Source: Topomyia yanbarensis
Lineage: Eukaryota > Arthropoda > Insecta > Diptera > Culicidae
Assembly (NCBI RefSeq): GCF_030247195.1
Contig: NC_080672.1
Coordinates: forward strand, 1,984,001 to 2,048,000
Direction of reading: 5' to 3'
Length of the DNA: 64,000 bases
Below the pieces are notes generated by a model. That model was not told where the DNA came from and made no database searches. It saw nothing but the letters and a program-made list of their open reading frames with translations. This document shows positions 55,925 to 64,000 of the stretch, piece after piece (position 1 is the stretch's first letter; each line of letters starts with the position of its first letter). The position numbers and the translations under genes are program-made.

Positions 55925-56690
55925 GTTTTTTCAAAAGTCTACACTAGGCGAAAAGTCCCAGGGTACCAGAGTCGGAGACTCTAGTGATATGATGAAAAAT
56001 ATTTTCTTCTAGCATCCGAACTTTATACTCAAAATAAGCATCCGAGTACCGATCCTCTGCTGTTGGCCTTAAGGAGGTAGTTACCCTATTTCCTGACACA
56101 TTTTCAATTTTTTTTTCTCGAAAACGGATTAAGGTTTTCTGGTATCTGGTATTAGCTAACGCCTGCCATGTGTCTCACGTTAAGTCTATGGTTTACTCCG
56201 GGAAGTTACTGCCTTCCGGGTTAATGTTGAGCGGCGCTGAATAATATCCATGGGACACTACTGGAAGGACTGTCTGTAAATTAATGAATGTTAATAAATT
56301 AGTACTCCATGCATTAGTTTTTCAACGAAATACTTGTCTGATTTTCGGAATATCTTCCAGCTGCATATATGCTTTGGCAGCGATCGTTTTGTGTGCTTCG
56401 TACCAAACATATGCCAGAAAAAGGATTGTGAAACTTTTTAGAGTTATTAAAATGTTAAAATGGTGCATTGTCAAAGTTTGTGATGATAAAAGCACAGCAC
56501 CCTTAGATCCGACAGCGTGACCAGTTTCATTATCATTCATTAATACTAACCTGTCAATTTCAAACAGGCGAATTGGGTAGTCGAAGCTGGCCATTTGGTG
56601 AGCCAAAAAGTGATTCACCATTTGTATGGGACCTTGGCGTATTTAATTTGTATTTGGTTCACCAATACAACACGTATCATTTTCCAAATT
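55925..56690. other. Non-coding spacer
   Basis: AT-rich; no gene recognised. Open frames of 78-99 codons overlap on both strands at 56284-56621 without family features. Confidence 0.4.
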
Positions 56691-56936
56691 GTAATGTAAA
56701 CAGCAAACGTGTAACCGATTGAAAATGTAGTTTTTGCTTGAACGCTTAAAAAGCATCGAAAAAATTCTTCCATTTTACGGTTGCGTTAGAAAGGTTGAGA
56801 TGAAGACAGAACAATAACCCTTTACCTATGTATTGCGTTTAATGTATACGAGAAGCGAACTGGTCGACATGACTGTTGTTCTGTTTAAACATTGATTCCA
56901 CACGGCGAGCGATGCGATCTTTCGTTTTCCAACAAT

Positions 56937-57008
56937 TCCTCGATAGTATAGTGGTCAGTATCCCCGCCTGTCACGCGGGAGACCGGGGTTCAATTCCCCG
57001 TCGGGGAG
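56937..57008 (+). tRNA. tRNA-Asp: tRNA-Asp (GTC), copy A
   Basis: 72 bases folding as a cloverleaf: acceptor TCCTCGA/TCGGGGA, D-arm with TAGTATAGTGG (A box), anticodon arm CCCGC-CTGTCAC-GCGGG with anticodon GTC, and T-arm CGGGG-TTCAATT-CCCCG (B box). It decodes Asp codons. The T-loop has A where the second copy has G. A Pol III terminator T6 lies at 57018-57023. It sits in a tandem duplication with copy B, 2357 bp downstream. Confidence 0.95.
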
Positions 57009-57017
57009 AATTACTTC

Positions 57018-57023
57018 TTTTTT
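57018..57023 (+). terminator. Pol III terminator of tRNA-Asp copy A
   Basis: Run of six T ten bases after the tRNA. Confidence 0.85.
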
Positions 57024-57207
57024 AGAGCGGGTTTCCTACTGCGCGGATTCTCCTGCAACGCGGATATTCCTCCTACTATGTGGATGGGATGCCTACTACT
57101 GCACGGTACTCGTGTAGTAGGAATCCCATAGCTTATATGGGATTTTGACTAATTGGGGATGTGGCTGAATATTTCGTCTTCTTTGGAAAAGTTGTTGTGC
57201 TTACTTA

Positions 57208-57306
57208 GGGCCGATTTGTTCACCCTCGCTTAACGTTTAAGCCAGCTTTAAACGTACTAGCGAACCAGGTTTAATAAACGTTAAACGAGGGTGAAGAAAT
57301 CGGCTC
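57208..57306. mobile_element. 99 bp MITE (PIF/Harbinger-like) in copy A of the tRNA duplication
   Basis: Ends GGGCCGATTTGTTCACCCTC and, inverted, GAGCCGATTTCTTCACCCTC, continuing G(C/T)TTAACGTTTA. TTA flanks both sides (57205-57207 and 57307-57309). The paralogous copy at 59576-59595 reads TTGTTGTGCTTACTTAGACC with a single TTA, i.e. the empty site. A 3 bp TTA target fits PIF/Harbinger. Confidence 0.88.
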
Positions 57307-57309
57307 TTA

Positions 57310-59040
57310 GACCTACAATTTAGAGAATTGATTATACAATTAGTTAAGAACTGTGCCACCAGGATTGAAATTGCTTTGAAAGATATTACTTCAAAAGAGA
57401 GGAGGTAAATTACTCGAACCTCTCGTCGTGGGTTTGGCATAAAATATATTGAAACACTGATGTTTATTAGAATGTCTCACGAAGTTTTGTCCAGAAAGTC
57501 AAGAGATTCTGGATGGTGGGAATAATAACTCGGAATTGGTCGGTGTTAAGTTAGACCGGAGTAAGTCGCTAAGCAGCAAAAAATGAGATAATGATACCAC
57601 TGGATAAAACATTTATTCGGCTATATATAGCCGGATTTGAAATATGTAACAATAAGTGGGTGAACGGAGAACAGTAAGTCTAGTTATGTACGGTAGGCAA
57701 ACTAGGCACGATGGCGGATCCAAGACATAGTGTCTCGATCATATACATTTGGAACAACATCAGATAGATGTTGTTTCAAACTGTTCTCAACTCCTATTCG
57801 ACAGCTCTCACAACGCCACCCATGTTACGGCTTGGTAAGGCCAAACTGGTGTCGAGGGGGTCAATTAAGATTGTTTGATGTATTCTTGATGGTCACATCA
57901 TTAGCTTTTGCATTAGAACCGTCGACAGCCTTAGTTGATTAGAGAATTAGGGATTTTTTTTTATAAAATTATTTATATTATGTATTATTTTTGCTTCAGG
58001 TAGAATCCCTTGAGCGTCTCATACACGAGTTCCGACGGAAATTGAGGATTCGATGAAAGAAATCTCTTCCGTGAGACGGTCGACCAAGGGCGACGAAATA
58101 CCGAAAGAGATGAGCGGCGGTAAGCGAGTTTTACTGGAGGAAATGAGACACTTGTTACATAATACAAAGCTGAGAGATATGTTTCCAAATGTGCACCACT
58201 AATGTTATACAGTTCAGCGCATTCGCCGGAAGGTTAAGTATGGAAGATCTTTTGAGTAAGTGAATTTTATCATTTATCATATCAATACACACATATATAT
58301 TTAAATACACTAAATACGCGTCGATTTCTTCCTTCCGGGAAGGAATCGAAAGTTTTACTGTAATGTTAAAATCCAATTGATACAAACATTACATTAAGGC
58401 GGGGCTGGTTGATGGAACGATGTCCTCGGAACATGTCTGGCGCTGTACACGAAATGAGTCATCGGAAAGTCAATTGCGCTAACACCTACCTAAATCCACG
58501 AACCAAGTTATTTGCATGAATATAATTAAATACATGCAAAAATCTTTTTTCTGTAAATCACTATCAGCTAGTGGGAGATAGGATGGTTAACACACACACA
58601 CACATTTCAAATATATAACAATAAGCAAGAGTTATGACAAAAATACATTTTCAATTATAATGTAAAGGATGCTGCGATGCAAACTTTAAACTCGTTTTTC
58701 TCGACATCAATAAATTGTCACTTAGTCCGATCTGACTTAACACCGACCAATTGTCCCATCAGGTGGCGCTAGTGCGGATGTAAAAATCATTCTTTATCTC
58801 AATTTCGAGATTAATTAAAGGGGTACTGTTTTCAGTAAAGTTACTCGAAAGTTTCTATTAATTTATTACGGGTTGTAAAAAAACCTAAATCAATTGTAAT
58901 TCATTGTAAGCGGTTTCAACTTTAAAAAACCGATGACAGCTAGAATTGTTTCCCCTCCTTTGTCGGTGGTTGCTGCGAGCTGTCTTCTACCTGTCTACGT
59001 ATAAATTTACACAGTTTTAAATGCACATAAATTCACCAAT
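57310..59040. other. Spacer between the tRNA copies
   Basis: 58750-58860 (CAGGTGGCGCTAGTGCGGAT and GTACTGTTTTCAGTAAAGTT) matches 59607-59720, showing that the duplication includes downstream flank. No protein-coding gene recognised. A short CA run lies at 58592-58606. Confidence 0.6.
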
Positions 59041-59293
59041 ATCAATTTTAAAATTGTTATCTTAACAGCAAACATTACCGATTGACAAGGTATTTTTTGT
59101 TCGAACGTTAAAAAAATCGCCGAATAATTTTTTTTCATTTTACGGCTGCGTTAGAGATGTTTTGGGAACAGTAACCCGATATGTATCTCGTTTAATGTTT
59201 AGGACTAGATACGAACCGTTCGACATGAGTGGTGTTTCTGTTTAAACATTGATTCAACACGGCAAGCGATGCGATCTTTCACTTTTTAACAAT

Positions 59294-59365
59294 TCCTCGA
59301 TAGTATAGTGGTCAGTATCCCCGCCTGTCACGCGGGAGACCAGGGTTCGATTCCCCGTCGGGGAG
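59294..59365 (+). tRNA. tRNA-Asp: tRNA-Asp (GTC), copy B
   Basis: 72 bases, identical to copy A apart from the T-arm, which reads CAGGG-TTCGATT-CCCCG. The A in the stem faces C, giving one mismatch, while the loop is the canonical TTCGA. Anticodon GTC. A T7 terminator lies at 59372-59378. Upstream and downstream flanks are recognisably homologous to those of copy A. Confidence 0.94.
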
Positions 59366-59371
59366 GATTGC

Positions 59372-59378
59372 TTTTTTT
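59372..59378 (+). terminator. Pol III terminator of tRNA-Asp copy B
   Basis: Run of seven T six bases after the tRNA. Confidence 0.85.
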
Positions 59379-59989
59379 ATAAACTGGATATTATTACAGT
59401 CGGGTCTCCTACTACGAGGATTCTCCTGCAACGCGGATGGATTTCTACTATGCGGATGCGTCTACTGCGCGGTGTTCGCGTAGTAGGAATTTATATGGGA
59501 TTTTGACTAAGTGGGGCTGTGGCCGAATATTTCGTCTGCGTTAACATTTAGCGCCATCCTTTCTTTGGCAACGTTGTTGTGCTTACTTAGACCTACTCGG
59601 AATTGTTCCACCAGGCGGCGCTAGTGCGAATGCAAATGTTCAACTAATGCAAAAATCATTCTTTATCTTATTAACGAGATTATTTAAAGAGGTACTGTCT
59701 TCAGTAAAGTTACACGAGAAATGAAACGCTACCAGATGGTGACAGATTAGTTTGGAATACTCTCACTATGTGGCACTAGTGAGCGTACAAGCTCACAGCA
59801 CATTACAGAATATGATACATCTTAAAAGTCTAATAACTTAGCAACATGGTGTTTTCGGCAAAGTTCTAGAGGACGTCAAGGGCTACCCGTTTATGAAAAA
59901 ATCAAATTAAAATAGATCGGCCAACCGGCGCACATAGGAGTGATTTGATTGAAAAATCTGGCCGAAATTTTTTAAACATCACGACGAAC

Positions 59990-61875
59990 GGATAGGAGCA
60001 CGAGATCTATAAGCTTGCAGCGATCAGAGTAGGCCGGGAGATTTAGCGGGCCTCACCATGGAAATCGCCGATGTGCGAATCGGATAAATTTAAGTTGGAA
60101 AGCTTCGAATCGTTTTTGTTATTAATTAGGTGCCCAAACAACAACTGCATATTCAAGTGTAGAACGAACCAGACCACAATATAATGTCTTTGAGCAGTGT
60201 ACATCAACGAATTCTCTTGTAATACGAAGAATAACTCCTAAAAGTTTGGAAGCTTTGTAAATTATGTAATTCTTTAAAATTCAGTTTTGAATCCAGTAGA
60301 ACTCCCAAGTCCTTAACGGACGATTAACGTTAAAGAAACATTGAAGAAATTTTGAAGCCGAATTTGATCATGTAATGTTTGCGGGCGAAAGAGATGACTG
60401 AGCATTTAGAAGCATTCAGTTGCATCCTGTTGACATGCCACCAATTTATGAATATATTAAACCGAGACTGTATAAATACAGCATCGGTGGATGTTTTAAT
60501 GAGGTGGAATAGTTGAAAGTTGCCGTTTTATACATTTTATCGAGAGATTCAGGTCGTTGAGGTAGAGCAAGAATATGAAAGGTCCAAGATGACTACCCTG
60601 AGGAATCATAGAACTGGCAGCAAATGGATGGGGTCGTGTAGTCTTCAATTCTTACAATCATTTCTCGTCCAGATAGAAAAGTGTAAAGCCAATTCAAAAA
60701 AAGAACCACCGAATCTAAGCATGGCTAGTTTAGAAATAGTTATCTGTTGGTTGATATTGTCGAAGGCTGCCGAAAAGTGCCGGGTTATGTGGCGTCTATT
60801 TGAAGTCTTGCTTGCAAGGAACGGATTATGAAGGATGTGTAGGATATTAAGTTAGTAGAAGTAGATCGTTTAGACATGAAACCATGTTTTTGGGTCTCGG
60901 ATATGTAATCGGAGCATTTATGGGTGATGAAATCCAGAACAATCTTTTCGAATAGTCTAGATACTGCACATAAAGAAGCTATTCCGCGATAGTTCGGAAC
61001 AACACCTTTATTTCCTTTTTTGAAAACGGGGTAGACATAAAGTTTTTTCCATGAACCCGGAAAAGTTCCTGAATGAAGAGAGTTGAATAGCATTGATAAA
61101 GGAACTGGAAAACATTTAGCGCAGTATTCAGTACGACAGAGACGATAGATACCATCTGGTCCAGCATTTGAGGAAGGCTTCAGTTTAGTGTATGCTGAGC
61201 TAATGGTAGTAGTCGTAATGATAGGATGACAACCAATGGGTGAGCGTAGAGGAACGTTAGTGGCAGCCCTGAGAGATTTTCTGGCTGGTTAAAATTTCAT
61301 CGGAAAAAAACTACCAAGGTGCATGCGAATAGTTGACAAATGTTGAACGAGTTAGACGCTTGAATGTCATTAAGTGACATATGAGGGGGAAACCCAGTTT
61401 CCTTTCTCTGTTCATTGACGTGGTCCCAGAAACTTTTGGGATTGGTTTTGAGCGTGTACTGGATGCTACGTTGGAAGGCACAGTGAAGTGATTTATTTAA
61501 TCGTTTATATCGATTGTTTAGGTATAAGTAGTGCGATCTGAGGTATAAGAAAGAATGCTTGTTGATTTTTTTTAATGTTTGTCGTTTAGCGCATTTATAG
61601 CGTTATAAAGTAGAGCTCAACCATTGAGGGTAAATTGGTTCCCTGCGTGTTTTCTTCGGAATGAATTGGTCTATGGTATATGACACAATGTGCGTCCATA
61701 ACCGTGTAGCCGTGTTGATATCTTTATTGAACAATAAAGAACTCCAGTCCAATGTTGATTCATCGCGATAAAATTCCCATTTTTGAATGTAGAATATTGT
61801 TTTAGCAATGGGTTTAAAAACGGCGGCTTCGCATTCATAAATAGTAATATGCAATGTTGGGAAGTTTTCCATGCT
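59990..61875 (-). pseudogene. Jockey-like non-LTR retrotransposon remnant
   Basis: Minus-strand pieces in order: DINTATRLWTHIVSYTIDQF and IPKKTRREPIYPQWLSSTL (61870-61605, the linker after the endonuclease); SLHSGTFPGSWKKLYVYPVF, KGNKGVVPNYRGIASLC and HGFMSKRSTSTNLISYTS (61093-60800, RT fingers); NRMQLNASKCSVISFARKH (about 60400); TLYCGLVRSTLEYAVVVWAP (about 60130). They match a Jockey/CR1-type RT. Several frameshifts and stops separate them, and the endonuclease and catalytic ADD part are not found. Confidence 0.8.
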
Positions 61876-61879
61876 AGAA

Positions 61880-64000
61880 AAATGTTAGAATACAGATAAT
61901 GATCATTGCTACACGAAGAAAATCACATTGCAATCATGGCTGATAATTTACACTTGTGATTTTTTTGCGAAAAGCTCACTGCAGTTAAAATTTTGTCGTG
62001 ATCGCGCACTCAGTTAATAAATTCAACTACAGATCCAAATTATCACTCATTTTATTATTCACGCGAAAACGGTAAAGCAATCCTTTATTTTGATAATATA
62101 GTTATAGTGATTGATCCCCCTTGAAGTGAGATATTTCCTACATTTTTTTTTCAAAGTATGAAAAACAAGATGAAGTCTTCAGAACTTGTTTTTGCAAACA
62201 TCTTTACTAAAGACCGAACATGTCTATTTATAGTACACTCGAAGTTTTGACCGTTGTTTGTGAATGACCCCTTAAAAGCTTTTATTCAAGATTCTTAAAT
62301 ATCGTAGATACAGCTTCAGAATGTCCAAAAAAGTTGTTTGTCTTTTCAAGATACATAAAGAATTGTGTATTTTGACGATTGAAATAATCTCTTCGAATAT
62401 ATGAAACACATAGGAATGATAATTGAAAAGATATTCACAAAAACATGACTTTGGGAGTCATCCACATATAACCAGCTATAACTTCTTAAGCATTTAAAGG
62501 AAAGACTTCGTGTATTTAGCAAAGATATTCGTGAAAGCTATCTGCACAACTTTACTTGAAACGTTAGATAATTTCTAAAACCAAAAAATGATTGGTTGAG
62601 AAGTCTCACTTATAGGAGGATTAATCACGAAAGCCGTAGCAGCTAATGATAAACCTTGCTATTTTTGATAAGTAGTTTGGAAACACTATTGACGTAAACT
62701 CAACCGTTTCCCCGTTAACAACCAATTACCAATGAGAACACATTATTTTTCAAAAATTGCCAAATTACTTTGAAAATATACGAGATAAGCCATTGTTGTA
62801 ATATAGAAAGCTTTCAATTTTGATAATTCAAAGCTTCTTACTGAACATATCCAACTTGTCAGAATGACATTTCAAAAGTTATATTAATGAATTGGCTTTG
62901 AAAGGATCAACCACAAACAACCAGCAATAATGTTGCTGATATTAAAGATAAAGACTTTGTGTCTTCAGCAAAGTTGTTGACAAAAGATTGCTCTACAACT
63001 TTGCCGAAAACATAATTTTAATATATGCACTTACAAGATTACAAGAAAGTTGGTAAATATATCTCACTTTTAGGGATTAAAAAAATAAAATAACAACAAT
63101 ATATAAAAAAGGCTTATAGTGTCGACAAATTCTTCCGAATACGTCATTGACCCAAATTTAACGATTTAGGCGTTATTAATAGATCGCACGATTTTAACAA
63201 AAAACCACTGTGCATTGAGGACCTTTTGTTTTAGGCATCGTGAGGACTTCTGGAAAATTGTGGGAATTGGATCTTGTAATTGATCTTTATACGTGGATAC
63301 GTGCATAGGGTTATTTTAATTAGTTCGAATGGGAAGCGAAGTTTGCTTAGGTTGATTCTAAAGAAAAGTAAAATTAATGCTCGAAAAAATATTTTTACGG
63401 TTTCGAGCACATTATTTCGAAACTGTCGACTTTGGATGTTTAGTATCTTTGAAGAATATTACAATATATAATAGCACTTCTTCTAATAAAATAATTTTGG
63501 CGGTTAATCCTCCTCGAAATAATTATAAAGTATTTATTCTTCAATCAAATTTAGTTTGAGCTTGTATGTTTTAAGCAAAATTTTCGAAAGTTCCTCTTTC
63601 AAACAACTTTGTCGAATGGGACGGACTATTGATTGCCTTGTACACAGCTCAACTGGGTTCGATTCCTAACCCCCGCACATAAGGTTTCAAATTTTACCAA
63701 CTTGAAAAAAGAGCCGAAAGGGACTCTAAGATTAAAGCCTCGGTAACCAAAATAAAAAAAAAACTTTGTTGCAGACATTCTCTAACTAATTTTGTTGAAG
63801 ACATGAATACTCCATGTATTCATAATATTGAAAAAGACCATATGTGAAAGAAAACATTTAAAACAAGTTATTCTGATAGTACTGTAATTGATAAATCTAT
63901 TCTGATTTGTATAAAGATAAAATTCTCATTCTATTCAAGGCAGCCTCTGAAGCTTACAAAAAAGAACTGGCTTTAAGAAAATTTCTTAAATATCGTATAT
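61880..64000. other. AT-rich sequence at the right edge
   Basis: No gene recognised. It shares diverged phrases (AACTTTG-TGAA-ACAT, TTTTGTTGAAGACATGAATA) with 34290-34720, probably the same old repeat family. Confidence 0.45.

Larger units (their letters stand above)
56700..59720 (+). repeat. Tandem segmental duplication carrying tRNA-Asp
   Basis: Both tRNAs share upstream sequence (CAGCAAAC near 56700 and 59068, CTGTTTAAACATTGATTC, CGATGCGATCTTTC) and downstream sequence (TCTCCTGCAACGCGGAT, ATATGGGATTTTGACTAA). Flanks are diverged with indels, while the tRNAs are almost unchanged. Period 2357 bp, enlarged by later insertions. Confidence 0.85.

Overview
The window looks like intergenic DNA from a large, transposon-rich insect genome, most likely a culicine mosquito (Aedes-like). 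This is inferred from the transposon mixture (I-like, R1-like, RTE and Jockey-like non-LTR elements, BEL/Pao, a DD37E Tc1/mariner element, many hAT, pogo-like and TTAA-type elements), the AT-rich spacers and an insect-type ELOVL gene. No database search was possible, so species and family names rest on motif recognition.

Layout. 1-7000: a ~325 bp MITE, then a nearly complete I-like non-LTR retrotransposon on the minus strand (ORF1 6841-5528, ORF2 5535-2038). 7875-10071: a pogo-like element bounded by TA, carrying a large hairpin and a TTAA-type MITE. 10100-10800: fragments of a repeat family that reappears at 24604-26630. 11825-17919: a young BEL/Pao LTR retrotransposon with identical 300 bp LTRs, a 5 bp target duplication and a tRNA-Tyr-type primer site. 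19540-20620: scraps of endonuclease and mariner transposase. 23543-27122: a foldback element whose inverted ends are tandem arrays of a 'TTTGGCATAATG' motif and which contains remains of a Mutator-like (MULE) transposase, split by a 2 kb non-coding element. 27930-31240: a minus-strand RTE-type retrotransposon with two nonsense codons. 31674-32963: a dead DD37E Tc1/mariner element with perfect 27 bp inverted ends.

38881-44862 holds the only confidently intact protein-coding host gene, a five-exon fatty acid elongase (ELOVL, 298 aa). Its third intron has grown from about 57 bp to 4.9 kb by insertion of a 4.8 kb hAT-type element (8 bp duplication GGTCTGTT) that itself hosts R1-like remnants and a 234 bp hAT MITE. 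45800-51050 is another hAT-type element with a 2.07 kb hAT-type element and two MITEs nested in it. 52250-55920 holds decayed coding sequence: coiled-coil-like remnants and a clear pseudogene of an ASCC3-type Ski2-like helicase, separated by an element built from 'ATTTTGGACC' repeats. 56700-59720 is a tandem duplication carrying two tRNA-Asp(GTC) genes; one copy has a 99 bp MITE at a TTA site that is empty in the other copy. 59990-61880 is a decayed Jockey-like retrotransposon. The rest is AT-rich sequence without recognisable genes.

The genes do not form a pathway. The window is mainly a record of layered transposon insertion around one lipid-metabolism gene and a tRNA pair, and several insertions can be ordered in time by nesting and target-site duplications.
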